A stretch of 39,664 nucleotides of DNA from Myxococcales bacterium (GTDB lineage Bacteria; Myxococcota; Myxococcia; Myxococcales; Myxococcaceae): NCBI GenBank assembly GCA_030681895.1, contig JAUXRI010000002.1:1-39664 (forward strand), read 5' to 3'. The notes under the pieces are model-generated. The model did not search any database and was not told the DNA's origin. It saw only the letters and a list, made by a program, of their open reading frames with translations. This document shows, one piece after another, positions 23,325 through 34,235 of this stretch; within the stretch, counting starts at the first letter, position 1, and each line of letters starts with the position of its first letter. The translations under genes and the position numbers were made by a program.

Positions 23325-24530
23325 TCAGGCCGGCTTGGCCTTCATCGCGCCAGTGCTGCCGCCACCACGCGCCGCCTTCGCGGCCTCACGCTCGTCGAGC
23401 CAGATGGTGAGCGGGCTGGCGATGTACACCGACGAGTACGTGCCGACGACGATGCCCCACAGCATCGCGGCCGCGAAGTCGAAGATCTCGCCGACGCCGA
23501 AGATGAGCAGACCGACCAGCGAGAGCGACGTGACGCCTCCGGTGAGAATCGTGCGCGAGAGCGTGTCGTTGATGGCGATGTTGATGATCTCAGCGAGCGG
23601 CTTGCCCTTGTACTTCACCATCTCTTCTCGGATGCGGTCGTAGATGACGATGGTGTCGTTGATCGAGTAGCCGAGAATCGTCAGCAGCACGGCGATCGAC
23701 GTCAGGTTGAACTCGCGACGCGTCACCAGGTAGTAGCCGGAGACCATGATCACGTCGTGCACCGACGCCACCAACGCGCCCGGGCCGAACTTGAGGTCGA
23801 AGCGGAACGCCACGTAGATGAGAATCGAGAGCAGCGCGAGCAGCAGCGACGCGACGCCCTTGTTGCGCAGCTGCTCGCCGACCTGCGGGCCGACGTAGTC
23901 GGTGCGGCGCACGCCACAGCTCTGGCACTCTTGCGTCGGCTCGAACTTGACGTCGGGGATTCCCTTCTGCAGCGACTCCTTCACCTTGTCCGACATGCCG
24001 GCCGAGGTGACCTGGTACTGGAAGCCGCTCTCGACGCTGCTACCAGCGAGCAACGTCACACCCTGCACGCCCGTGCCGCTGCTCACGACGGCCTGCTTGA
24101 TGTCCTCGAGCTTGACGTCGGCCTTCGTGCGCAAGGTGATGAGGCCGTTGTCGAGGTCCTTGTTCAGCGCGGTGATCTCGATGCCGGGGATCTTCCTCAG
24201 CGCGTCTTCGGCCAGCTTCTCGTTCTCAGCGGTCAGCTGCGTGACGCCGCCCATACGGAGAATGAAGGTGTTCTCGTCGGCCGAGCCGATGCTCTGCACC
24301 TGCGGCTCCTGAAGGCCGCCGGCGATGGCGCCTTCGCGCACCTTCTCGGCCGTGATCGGCCCGTTGAACTTCACCTCGATCAGCGTGCCGCCGGCGAAGT
24401 CGACGCCCATGTTGAAGCCGAAGCCGGCGATGCCAACGAGGACGGCGATGTTGAGCGCAGTCGACAGCAGCAGCGCGATCTTGCGCTTGCCGATGAAGTC
24501 GATGTTCGTCTTGCCCTTGATGATGTGCAT
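23325..24530 (-). CDS. secF: SecF, protein-export membrane protein
   Basis: A 401-residue protein with the SecF pattern: first helix, GFNMGVDFAGGTLIEVKF, then a periplasmic domain, and five helices with SINDTIVIYDRIREEM and NDTLSRTILTGG. With SecD it uses the proton gradient to pull exported proteins across the membrane. The periplasmic region is larger than in E. coli SecF (323 residues in total) and carries a CXXC (ECQSCG, Cys202/Cys205) just before the second helix. It begins 12 bases after the secD stop, in the same operon. Confidence 0.95.
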   Translation of the reverse strand: MHIIKGKTNIDFIGKRKIALLLSTALNIAVLVGIAGFGFNMGVDFAGGTLIEVKFNGPITAEKVREGAIAGGLQEPQVQSIGSADENTFILRMGGVTQLTAENEKLAEDALRKIPGIEITALNKDLDNGLITLRTKADVKLEDIKQAVVSSGTGVQGVTLLAGSSVESGFQYQVTSAGMSDKVKESLQKGIPDVKFEPTQECQSCGVRRTDYVGPQVGEQLRNKGVASLLLALLSILIYVAFRFDLKFGPGALVASVHDVIMVSGYYLVTRREFNLTSIAVLLTILGYSINDTIVIYDRIREEMVKYKGKPLAEIINIAINDTLSRTILTGGVTSLSLVGLLIFGVGEIFDFAAAMLWGIVVGTYSSVYIASPLTIWLDEREAAKAARGGGSTGAMKAKPA

Positions 24531-24542
24531 GGTCGGGAGCCC

Positions 24543-26321
24543 TTAGATCGACACGGTCTGCGCGTTGCGCCCGTGGACGAGGTACGTGGTGAGGACGCGG
24601 GTCACGACGATGGACGTGAACAGCGAGGCGATGATGCCGATGATGAGCGTGGTGGCGAAGCCCTGCACCGGGCCCGTGCCCGTCTGCTGCAGAATGAAGC
24701 CTGCGATCAGCGTCGTCACGTGGGCGTCGAAGATGGTCCAGAAGGCCCGGTCGTAGCCCTGATCGACGGCGACCCGGGCGCTCTTGCCGTTGGCGAGCTC
24801 TTCACGAACGCGCTCGTTGATGAGCACGTTGGCGTCGACCGCGATTCCCAGCGTGAGCACGAAGCCGGCAATGCCAGGCAGCGTCAGCGTCGCCTTGAAG
24901 AGCGCCAGGCCCGCCAGAATGAGGAGCGCGTTGAGCACCAGCGCCACGTCGGCCACCAGGCCCGACATCTTGTAATAGATGGCCATGAAGATGACGACGA
25001 GGAGCAGGCCAACCACCGCGGCGGTGGTGCCCTTCTTGATGAGCTCGTCGCCCAGCGAGGCGCCGACCTGCCGGGTCTCGCCGATCGACACCGGCGCGGG
25101 GAGCGCACCGGACTTGAGCGAGAGCGACAACATCTGCGCTTCCTTGAGGCGCTCGTCGCTGCGGCCCTTGCCCAGCGTGATGCGGCCGTTGGCGCCGATC
25201 TTCTCGCGAATCACCGGAGCCGAGATGAGGTTGTCGTCGAGGATGACGCCCATCAGCCGGTTGACGTTCTTGCCGGTGAACTCTTCCGACAGCTTTCCGC
25301 CCTGCGCGTTGAACTGGAAGTCGACCACGATGTCGTTGGTCGTCTGGTCCTTGCGCGCGTCGGCGCCCGTCAGGTTCTCACCCGACAGCCCGGTCGACTG
25401 CACCAGGTACGTCGTGTAGCGCAGGCAGCTCTTGCCGCTGGGCGCTTCGACGCAGTGGAGGATGACCTGCTTGCCCTCGCCACCCTTGCCGGCGACGTAG
25501 GCGAGCAGCTGGTTCTTGTCTGTGCCCGAGAGGAATGGCGTCGCCGGCTCGTTGCCTTCGCTGTCCTGGCGCGAGGTCACCAGCGTGATGCCGGCGTTCG
25601 GGTCCGGAGGGGTGTTCGAGTACAGGTCCTTGAAGAGGTCGCCGTGCTCCTCGACGATCTTGAACTCGAGCTGCGCGGTGGTGCCGATGAGCTCCTTCGC
25701 GCGCTCCGGGTCCTTCTCGCCGGGTAGGGAGATCTGAATCGAGTCGGTGCCGAGCTTGCGCACGTCGACTTCGGCGACGCCCCACTTGTCGATGCGCTTG
25801 CGCACGACGAGCATGGCCTGATCGACCGACTCACTCATCATCGAGTCGACCTGCGCGCTCTCGAGCTTCATCACCAGCACGCCGGCATTGCGCGAGACCT
25901 TCGAGAAGTCCTTGAACGAGCTGACGAGCTCCTTCTCGATGGCGTCCATCGTCGACGGGTCTTCGGCGGTGAGCGTGACCTCGTACGTCTCGGTGTTCGT
26001 CGTCTCGGTGAGCTTCCCGAGCTTCTTGCCGTCGATGTACGAGATCATCTGCTGGGCGAGGCGCTGAGCGCGCTTGCCAAGCGCCGTCTTGGTGTCGACG
26101 CGCAAGACGAGGTGAATGCCTCCCTGAAGGTCGAGGCCGAGCGACAGGCGGTACTTCGCGGGCGCCGCCCATGACGGGAGCGCCTTCTCGAGCTTCGCCA
26201 CGTCATTGCGGTCGGCGCGACTGAGCACGAACATCGAGTAGTAGGTCGGCGTCAGGAACCAGAGGCTCCCCACGGCCACGGCGATGACCAGCAGGAAACG
26301 GGTCCACCAGGTGCGATCCAT
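24543..26321 (-). CDS. secD: SecD, protein-export membrane protein
   Basis: A 592-residue protein with the standard SecD order: first helix, the LGLDLQGGIHLVLRVDT motif, a large periplasmic P1 domain, then helices with TLPGIAGFVLTLGIAVDANVLI (shown here as a family pattern) and NERVREELANGKS. The ATG at 26321 overlaps the yajC stop by one base and has AGGAG five bases upstream; the GTG at 26324 is too close to that site. Two Cys in the P1 domain (HCVEAPSGKSCLRY) could form a disulfide. Works with SecF and YajC as part of the Sec translocon. Confidence 0.95.
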   Translation of the reverse strand: MDRTWWTRFLLVIAVAVGSLWFLTPTYYSMFVLSRADRNDVAKLEKALPSWAAPAKYRLSLGLDLQGGIHLVLRVDTKTALGKRAQRLAQQMISYIDGKKLGKLTETTNTETYEVTLTAEDPSTMDAIEKELVSSFKDFSKVSRNAGVLVMKLESAQVDSMMSESVDQAMLVVRKRIDKWGVAEVDVRKLGTDSIQISLPGEKDPERAKELIGTTAQLEFKIVEEHGDLFKDLYSNTPPDPNAGITLVTSRQDSEGNEPATPFLSGTDKNQLLAYVAGKGGEGKQVILHCVEAPSGKSCLRYTTYLVQSTGLSGENLTGADARKDQTTNDIVVDFQFNAQGGKLSEEFTGKNVNRLMGVILDDNLISAPVIREKIGANGRITLGKGRSDERLKEAQMLSLSLKSGALPAPVSIGETRQVGASLGDELIKKGTTAAVVGLLLVVIFMAIYYKMSGLVADVALVLNALLILAGLALFKATLTLPGIAGFVLTLGIAVDANVLINERVREELANGKSARVAVDQGYDRAFWTIFDAHVTTLIAGFILQQTGTGPVQGFATTLIIGIIASLFTSIVVTRVLTTYLVHGRNAQTVSI

Positions 26322-26677
26322 CACTTCTCCTCTTTCTTGGCGGCTGCCTCATCGACCTTCGGCGCTTCGTCGACCACGGTGACCTTCGCCTGCACGCTGG
26401 TCTTGAGGACCCGCACCTTCACGCCGTTCGCGATCTCGAGCGAGACGGTCTTGTCGGTGACTGCAGCGATCTTCCCGAGGATGCCGGACTGCAGCACCAC
26501 GTCATCGCCCTTCTTCAGCGAGGTGAGCACGCCTTCGTGCTCCTTCTGCTGAGTTCGCTGGGGGCGAATGATCAGGAAGTAGACGATGGCCGCCATGGCC
26601 ACCAGGTAGAAGGCCATTGGGCCGCCAAGTGCAGAAGACTCAGCGGCGAAGATCAGGGGTATGGCTGCGGGCGTCAT
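26321..26677 (-). CDS. yajC: YajC, preprotein translocase accessory subunit
   Basis: A 118-residue protein with one membrane helix (MAFYLVAMAAIVYFLIIRPQ) followed by the YajC cytoplasmic domain: QKEHEGVLTSLKKGDDVVLQ, GILGKIAAV and a charged tail. The ATG at 26677 is chosen because it begins a hydrophobic N-terminus as in other YajC; a longer frame to 26719 has no support. YajC binds SecDF in the membrane. It heads the yajC-secD-secF operon, divergent from a small lipoprotein gene with a 64-base gap. Confidence 0.93.
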   Translation of the reverse strand: MTPAAIPLIFAAESSALGGPMAFYLVAMAAIVYFLIIRPQRTQQKEHEGVLTSLKKGDDVVLQSGILGKIAAVTDKTVSLEIANGVKVRVLKTSVQAKVTVVDEAPKVDEAAAKKEEK

Positions 26678-26741
26678 GTTGAGAGGCGGGCCTGTATCAG
26701 GCACACATGCCACCAGCAAGATGTGCTAGGGCCCTGCGCCC

Positions 26742-27128
26742 ATGATCCGCTCCTTCTCGATGGCAAGCCTGTCTGTAGCCCTCGCGGTCGCTCTTTCGGC
26801 CTGTGGCCCGCTCGTGACGGCCGGCCAGGCCTGCACCACGCGGCAAGACTGCCCACCCAGCTACGATTGTTTCCTGACGCAGCCGAACACGACCGTCGTG
26901 TTCCCCGGCGGGTTCTGCTCGCGTGGCTGCGTCGCCGAGGCTGACACCCGCAACTGCCCTGGCGGCACCGTGTGCACGACCTTCGGTGGCGGCACGCTGG
27001 TCTGCTCACCCGAGTGCACAGCCGACAGCCAGTGCCGAGAGGGCTACACCTGCGCCGACGTCGCGATGGGCAGCACTGCCGTCGGCAACCAGGGTGGCGC
27101 CCGCAAGTCGTGCCGTCCGAAGCCCTGA
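26742..27128 (+). CDS. Small Cys-rich lipoprotein
   Basis: A 128-residue exported protein: MIRSFSMASLSVALAVALSAC is a lipoprotein signal with lipobox LSAC (Cys21). The mature part has ten more Cys in short loops (ACTTRQDCPPSYDC, GFCSRGC, NCPGGTVC, CSPECTADSQCREGYTC), a pattern common in myxobacterial surface lipoproteins and similar to Dickkopf-like Cys-rich modules. Function unknown. It is oriented against tgt and yajC, and so splits the queA-tgt and yajC-secDF genes. Confidence 0.75.
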   Translation: MIRSFSMASLSVALAVALSACGPLVTAGQACTTRQDCPPSYDCFLTQPNTTVVFPGGFCSRGCVAEADTRNCPGGTVCTTFGGGTLVCSPECTADSQCREGYTCADVAMGSTAVGNQGGARKSCRPKP

Positions 27129-27130
27129 GC

Positions 27131-29376
<2,246 letters not shown>

Positions 29377-29424
29377 CGCGGCGCTCGGGTTATCGACGCA
29401 GCCGACGAAGCACAAGCCGCGCGA

Positions 29425-30105
29425 TCACACGTCGAGCGTGCTGAGAAACGTCGTCAGGTGCACGACGTTCTCGCGGGCGGGGTCGATGACGTGGGCGCGG
29501 GTCTCTCCATGGGACTCGAGCGCAACCAGCCGGGTCGACGCGACCTGAAGGCGCCGGGTCCATTCGGCGCGTACCACCGCACGCTCGAGGTCGGAACACG
29601 CCGAGCGGAGGTCGACGACTGCTTCGTACGGGGCTTGAGCGCCCTCCACCGAGAGCAAGTGCAGCCGCCGCCAGCGGCCCGTCTCGCCCACGAGGTCCGT
29701 GTCCGGCTTTCCGAGCGCCAGCCTCGCCTCGACGCCATCGGCCAGCGCGTCCGGAAGCACGGGCGGCACGCCCGGGTGCAGCGTCTCGTGCACCAGGACC
29801 CGGAGGAGAATTCGCCACCACGTCGCCGGAGCGGGTTGGCGCAGCTCGACGACGAGGTCTCCGTGCGCAGCGCCGAAGGTCGCGACGAACGTCGTCGACG
29901 CTGACACTTCTCCGAAGAAGCCGACCTGGGGCCCAGCGGGAACCGGTGTTCCATGGTGCTCCACCCGCCAGGTGCCGTGCGCCTGCCGATACAGCGACGC
30001 CCACTGCGGGCCGGTCGAGGCGTTTCCACGCGGGTCATCCCGCAGCGGCCGCTGCACCAGCCGCTCGAACTCGGCCAACCGATCGTCGAGTGAAGACACG
30101 GTCAT
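29425..30105 (-). CDS. Hypothetical soluble protein upstream of queA
   Basis: A 226-residue protein that I do not recognise. The start is ATG 30105 (MTVSSLDDRLAEFERLVQRP). It has no signal peptide or membrane helix; it is Arg/Val/Ala rich with predicted mixed beta and alpha content (TTFVATFGAAHGDLVVELR, WRILLRVLVHETLHPGVP). It is in line with queA and tgt and may share their transcript. Alternatives: a lineage-specific protein. The 150 bases upstream to the SpoIID-like stop show no gene. Confidence 0.55.
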   Translation of the reverse strand: MTVSSLDDRLAEFERLVQRPLRDDPRGNASTGPQWASLYRQAHGTWRVEHHGTPVPAGPQVGFFGEVSASTTFVATFGAAHGDLVVELRQPAPATWWRILLRVLVHETLHPGVPPVLPDALADGVEARLALGKPDTDLVGETGRWRRLHLLSVEGAQAPYEAVVDLRSACSDLERAVVRAEWTRRLQVASTRLVALESHGETRAHVIDPARENVVHLTTFLSTLDV

Positions 30106-30255
30106 CAGGGTCACTCGAGCATGGACATGGATCGCGCACCGCCGAGCTCGACTCGAGAGAGCGCTGTGGCGAGATGCCAGGCCGAGCACGTCACGCCGCC
30201 ACCGTCTCTTCGTGCCCTCGTCGCACGTTGAGTGGAGCCACCCACCACAACCGCC

Positions 30256-31329
30256 TCACTCGTACAGGACCTGCAGCTCCGTGCCCGGGTAGTAGTGCTC
30301 GAGGATGCTGCGGTAGTCCTTGCCCGTGTCAGCCAGCATTCGTGAGCCCCACTGACAGAGGCCCGCGCCATGGCCGAAGCCGTGGCCTTTGAGCACCCAG
30401 CCGTCTTTCGCCTGGCTCGTCACCTCGAAGTCGAGCGACTTGAGCCGCATGTAGCCGAGGCGTTCGCGGAAGCTCACCGCGTCGACCGAGCGCGCGCCCA
30501 CCTGCACCCGACGCACCCTGCCTGTCGGGGAGCGGCCCTGCACCTGAAGGCCCGAAGCCTTTCCGCCCGCGACCGGCTGGAGCTCTTTCGGTGCGACCTT
30601 CAGCGTCCAGTGGCTCGTCGCCAGCTTCGCGCACGGGCACGGCACGCTCTTGAGGTACGGCAGATCTCGCCCGAGCGCGTCGAGCCCGCTCTCGGTGTGC
30701 CCGCCGCACGACGCGTGGAAGTACGCCTCGATCGGCTGCAGCTGCCACGTCAGCACCTGGCCGCGCGTCTGCTCGATCGCCTCGCGCGTGCGGGGATCGT
30801 CGGCCTCGAGGCCCTTGTACACCTGGCTGATCACCGAGCTGCCGAGGTGAAAGGGCTGGCCGTACTGCTCCAGCTTCTTGTTGAGCGCGTAGGTGCGCGC
30901 CGCCACCGCCTGCGCCTTCAACGCCTCGATGGGGAACGTCTTGGGCATCTCACTGCCGAGCACGCCCTGCAGGTACGACTCGAGCGGCAACACATTCACC
31001 ACGACGAGCTGGGTCTTGCCCCGCACCACCACGACGTCGCCTTGCACGTTCACGCCGTTGACGCGCATCGGGCCATCGTTCGCGGCGCGACAGCGAATCG
31101 CCTCGACTGGCAACGCCGCGTCGTCGAGCCAGAGCGCCTGCCCCTTCTTCCGCAGCACCAGCGTGTCTCGCTGGAGCGCGACGAACTCCGCGTCGTCGAC
31201 GTCGTCTCCACACGCGAGCGCTTTGCCCGAGAGCGACACCTCACCCACCTCGGGCCCCACCGCGATGCGCATGGTCTCGGAGGCGTGAGCCGTCACACAG
31301 ACACCGACCATCAACGCTGCCACACGCAT
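30256..31329 (-). CDS. SpoIID/LytB-domain protein, probable peptidoglycan lytic enzyme
   Basis: A 357-residue exported protein. The signal is MRVAALMVGVCVTAHAS, from ATG 31329. The domain has the SpoIID pattern VLPLESYLQGVLGSEMPK with Glu117 at the catalytic position, then FPIEALKAQAVAARTYAL, FHASCGGHTES and the closing HGFGHGAGLCQWGSRMLA. SpoIID-type enzymes cleave glycan strands that lack stem peptides. In non-sporulating bacteria such proteins are associated with cell-wall remodelling. The ATG is chosen because it begins the signal peptide; the longer frame to 31401 lacks one. It diverges from the next gene with only 49 bases between. Confidence 0.88.
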   Translation of the reverse strand: MRVAALMVGVCVTAHASETMRIAVGPEVGEVSLSGKALACGDDVDDAEFVALQRDTLVLRKKGQALWLDDAALPVEAIRCRAANDGPMRVNGVNVQGDVVVVRGKTQLVVVNVLPLESYLQGVLGSEMPKTFPIEALKAQAVAARTYALNKKLEQYGQPFHLGSSVISQVYKGLEADDPRTREAIEQTRGQVLTWQLQPIEAYFHASCGGHTESGLDALGRDLPYLKSVPCPCAKLATSHWTLKVAPKELQPVAGGKASGLQVQGRSPTGRVRRVQVGARSVDAVSFRERLGYMRLKSLDFEVTSQAKDGWVLKGHGFGHGAGLCQWGSRMLADTGKDYRSILEHYYPGTELQVLYE

Positions 31330-31378
31330 GTTGCACATGGTACGGCCGCTCGCGCTCACCTCAAGTTCTTGGCAAACC

Positions 31379-31930
31379 ATGACCGTGGCCGATGCCGACA
31401 CCTCATACCTGGCGCTGACCCGCGTGCACCCGCGCGCGCTCCAGGTGCTCCTCGCGCGCTTCGTCGCGAAGACCGAGGCCGGGGACGGACGCTCGATGAC
31501 CGCCTTCGCCGCGTTCTACGGAGTGCCCGAGGCCGCCGCGAAGGTACTGCTGTGGCGCGCCGTCGGTGAGTTCGAGGCTGTGCTCTCGGGTCGCCCCGCG
31601 CCAACGCCCCTGCCCTTCGAGGAGGAGCAACGCCGGGCCGACGCGCTGTGCGCCGCAATCGACGCGCCGCTCCCGCCGCAGTCCCAGGAGCTGGGGAAGA
31701 CCGTCGGGGCCCTCACCGCGCTCCACGCCAACGCTTCGGCGATTCGGGAGCGCCTGGCTCGCGCCGAGCAGGCCGAGCTGTCGTCGCCGGAGTACACCCG
31801 GGAGACCTGGCTGCGGCGCATCGCGATCGTCGTCGTCCTCGCCGTGTCAGCCTGGTTCTACTGGCAGGCCGACCTGACGCGGTGGTGGCGCTCGTCGACG
31901 ACCGTCGAGGCGCGTGACGCGGGCCGGTGA
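31379..31930 (+). CDS. Hypothetical protein with C-terminal membrane anchor
   Basis: A 183-residue protein. The N-terminal 65 residues (YLALTRVHPRALQVLLARFV, AFAAFYGVPEAAAKVLLWRA) look like a small helical domain reminiscent of a sigma-factor-like or helix-turn-helix fold, but no family is named. A helical, coiled-coil-prone middle follows, then one membrane helix (WLRRIAIVVVLAVSAWFYW) and a short tail with the basic side consistent with a cytoplasmic N-terminus. No strong ribosome site precedes ATG 31379. Its promoter would have to share 49 bases with the SpoIID-like gene. Confidence 0.55.
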   Translation: MTVADADTSYLALTRVHPRALQVLLARFVAKTEAGDGRSMTAFAAFYGVPEAAAKVLLWRAVGEFEAVLSGRPAPTPLPFEEEQRRADALCAAIDAPLPPQSQELGKTVGALTALHANASAIRERLARAEQAELSSPEYTRETWLRRIAIVVVLAVSAWFYWQADLTRWWRSSTTVEARDAGR

Positions 31931-31971
31931 AGATCTTGTCGTCGCTGCGCCGGGCGCTTACACAATGCTGC

Positions 31972-32292
31972 ATGAACCGACTTGCCCTCCTCGCCGTCAT
32001 CTTCGCCGTCGCGATGCTGACCGGCTGCCCCAAGCAGACCACCACCACCGTCGCGGGCACCGAGGACGAGATGATGGACCAGCTCAGCGCCCAGCTCGAG
32101 GAGCTCCGCACGCGCAGCGACCTCTCCTGCAAGGACTTCTGCTCCGTCAAGGACAAGGCCTGCGGGTTGTCGAAGCAGACGTGCGACATCGCCGCGAAGT
32201 CGCCCGACCGGAACGACTTTCAGAAGAAGTGCGTCACCTCGCAAGAGGACTGCGCGAAGTTCGGCGAGTCGTGCTCCAGCTGCCCGAAGTAA
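31972..32292 (+). CDS. Small Cys-containing lipoprotein
   Basis: A 106-residue lipoprotein: MNRLALLAVIFAVAMLTGC has a good lipobox (LTGC, Cys19). The mature part has a short helical, Glu-rich stretch and eight further Cys in the C-terminal 55 residues (LSCKDFCSVKDKACGLSKQTC, in parts, then KKC, EDC and SCSSC), pointing to disulfides. The ATG at 31972 is preferred to an in-frame upstream start at 31927 because the lipoprotein leader begins there. Function unknown. Confidence 0.72.
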   Translation: MNRLALLAVIFAVAMLTGCPKQTTTTVAGTEDEMMDQLSAQLEELRTRSDLSCKDFCSVKDKACGLSKQTCDIAAKSPDRNDFQKKCVTSQEDCAKFGESCSSCPK

Positions 32293-32339
32293 CCCTCGCT
32301 GAGCGGTGGTAGCCTCATCCCGTTCGCCGGAGGTGCTTC

Positions 32340-32903
32340 ATGGGTGCCCTGACTTCGCTGGCCGTCGCCGTCTGCCTCGCGCTGGCGCCTGACGAGTTCG
32401 ACGCCGAGCGCGCCGCCACCATCGAGCGCGAACAGGCGAAGCAGACCGCCGCCGTCGGAGCGAAGTACGGCAACAAGAAGTCGACCGAGCTCACCAGCGA
32501 AGAGCGGTCTCAGATGATTCGAGACCAGCAGACGGCCGAGAAGCAGGTCCTCGAGAAGTACGGCGTCACCGCCAAGGAATGGGCGCGCGCGCAGATGAAC
32601 CGGAGCCGTGAGCAGGCTGCCCAGGTGAAGCAGGCCACGCAGACGCTCGAGGCGAAAGAGAAGGCCGCCGAGAAGGCCAACGCCGAGAAGGCGAGCGGGC
32701 CGAAAGAGATCGTCATTCAGAAGGGCATCTCGGAAGAGAACCCGGTGGTGCTGGAAGAGACCGAAGGCGCCACGCCGGTCGTCGAGAAGGGCCTGCCCGC
32801 CGAGTACGAGAAGGACCAGAGCGCCGCGACCGAGTCGGACTCGGTCGAGAAGGCTGCTGACGCGCCGGCTCCGAAGGCGGGCGTGCGCGGCGGGAAGAAG
32901 TAG
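32340..32903 (+). CDS. Exported, highly charged coiled-coil-like protein
   Basis: A 187-residue protein with a short hydrophobic leader (MGALTSLAVAVCLALA) preceded by a GGAGG ribosome site. The rest is Lys/Glu/Ala rich, with long helical stretches (about residues 20-125) and a disordered acidic C-terminus ending in GKK. No family is recognised. It may be a periplasmic filament-like or stress protein. It is convergent with the kamA-like gene, 27 bases from its stop. Confidence 0.5.
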   Translation: MGALTSLAVAVCLALAPDEFDAERAATIEREQAKQTAAVGAKYGNKKSTELTSEERSQMIRDQQTAEKQVLEKYGVTAKEWARAQMNRSREQAAQVKQATQTLEAKEKAAEKANAEKASGPKEIVIQKGISEENPVVLEETEGATPVVEKGLPAEYEKDQSAATESDSVEKAADAPAPKAGVRGGKK

Positions 32904-32930
32904 CTGCTGTCGCGTTCGTGACCGGGCGGC

Positions 32931-34145
32931 TCAGCGGCCAGGCCGCGCGCGCCAGACCTCGTCATAGGGGCACGTGCAATCGGTCTCTTCCGGCTCGGGG
33001 TACGCGTACGACTCGCCGCGATAGTTGCGGAAGATCGTCTCGGTGGGCCGGCGCTCGACGACGTAGTCGGGCTGCACCGTCACCTTCCCTCCCCCGCCAG
33101 GCAGATCGACCGCGAGGTGCGGCACCGCGAGGCCGCTCGTCCAGCCGCGCATCTGCTCGATGATGTGAACGCCGGCCGCCATCGGCGTGCGCAGGTGCTC
33201 GAGCCCCTCCGCCACGTCCATCTGGTGCAGGTAGTACGGGCGCACCCGCATCTTCAGGCACTCGTGGTTGAGCTCGGTGATGATGCGCGCGTCCGAGTTG
33301 AGCCGGCGCATCAGCACGGCCTGGTTCTCGACCGGCACGCCGTGATCGACGAGCAGCTCACACGCACGCCGGGCCTCGGGGGTGATCTCCTTCGGGTGGT
33401 TGAAGTGCGTCACCACGAAGAGCGGGGCGTGCTTGCGCAAGAGCTTCGCCAGCGACTCGGTCACCCGCATCGGCAGGCAGACCGGAATTCGCGTCCCGAT
33501 GCGAATCATCTCGACGTGGGGAATCGCGCGGAGCGGCGTGAGGATCTGCTCCAGGCGCTCGTCCGAGAGCAGCAACGGGTCGCCGCCTGACAGCAGCACG
33601 TCGCGGACCTGTGGGTGCGTTCGGACGTACTCGATGCCCTTCTCGAGCTCGGCCTTGTTCAGCTCTGCTTCGCCCCCTTTGGTGATGCGCCGCCTCGTGC
33701 AATGCCGGCAGTAGACGGAGCACGTGTCGAGCGCGAGGAAGAGCACCCGATCGGGGTACTTGTGCACGATCGCCTCGACGGGGCGCTTCGGGTCCTCGCC
33801 CAGCGGGTCCTTCAGCTCGCCTCTGCGAATTCGCGCCTCGTCCTTCACCGGCACCGCCTGCATGCGCACGGGGCACAGCGGGTGGTCGGGGTCGACGAGC
33901 GAGAGGTAGTACGGAGAAATGCCGAGGCGGAAGATCGTCGCCGTCTCTTCGAGGCCCGCGCGTTCAGCCAGCGTGAGCGACATCAACTGCGCGAGCCTGC
34001 CCCCATCACGAACTGCGTTGCGCATCTGCCAACGCCAGTCGTTCCATTGCGCGTCGGTCGCGTCCGGAAACAGCACCGCGCGCCGCGAACGCAGCATCGG
34101 GCCCGCGGGCGCAGAGGAAGTGACGGAGTGCTCGTCGAAGCTCAC
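32931..34145 (-). CDS. KamA-family radical SAM aminomutase (copy 1)
   Basis: A 404-residue protein with the radical SAM cluster motif CSVYCRHCTRRR (Cys142, Cys146, Cys149), the SGGDPLLLSDERLEQIL block and the PLP-lysine segment DLPGGGGK of lysine 2,3-aminomutase. The fold order matches KamA: N-terminal helical part, TIM barrel, C-terminal PLP lysine. It probably interconverts L-lysine and L-beta-lysine, or a related amino acid. The start is GTG 34145 without a clear ribosome site; ATG 34097 is an alternative. The second copy lies 90 bases upstream on the same strand. Confidence 0.85.
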   Translation of the reverse strand: MSFDEHSVTSSAPAGPMLRSRRAVLFPDATDAQWNDWRWQMRNAVRDGGRLAQLMSLTLAERAGLEETATIFRLGISPYYLSLVDPDHPLCPVRMQAVPVKDEARIRRGELKDPLGEDPKRPVEAIVHKYPDRVLFLALDTCSVYCRHCTRRRITKGGEAELNKAELEKGIEYVRTHPQVRDVLLSGGDPLLLSDERLEQILTPLRAIPHVEMIRIGTRIPVCLPMRVTESLAKLLRKHAPLFVVTHFNHPKEITPEARRACELLVDHGVPVENQAVLMRRLNSDARIITELNHECLKMRVRPYYLHQMDVAEGLEHLRTPMAAGVHIIEQMRGWTSGLAVPHLAVDLPGGGGKVTVQPDYVVERRPTETIFRNYRGESYAYPEPEETDCTCPYDEVWRARPGR

Positions 34146-34235
34146 GAGCGCGCGCTTAGCCCAACCGGGACTGCCGCAGCAAAGAGGCGAAGGCCACGCG
34201 CCTCCCTGGTCGGCGGCACTTGCCTTCCCCGGCCC

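Noticed and set aside
23757..25727. Long plus-strand open frame opposite secD/secF
   Set aside because: Antisense to well-conserved SecD and SecF; composition dominated by Arg, His, Asp and Val as in other shadows.
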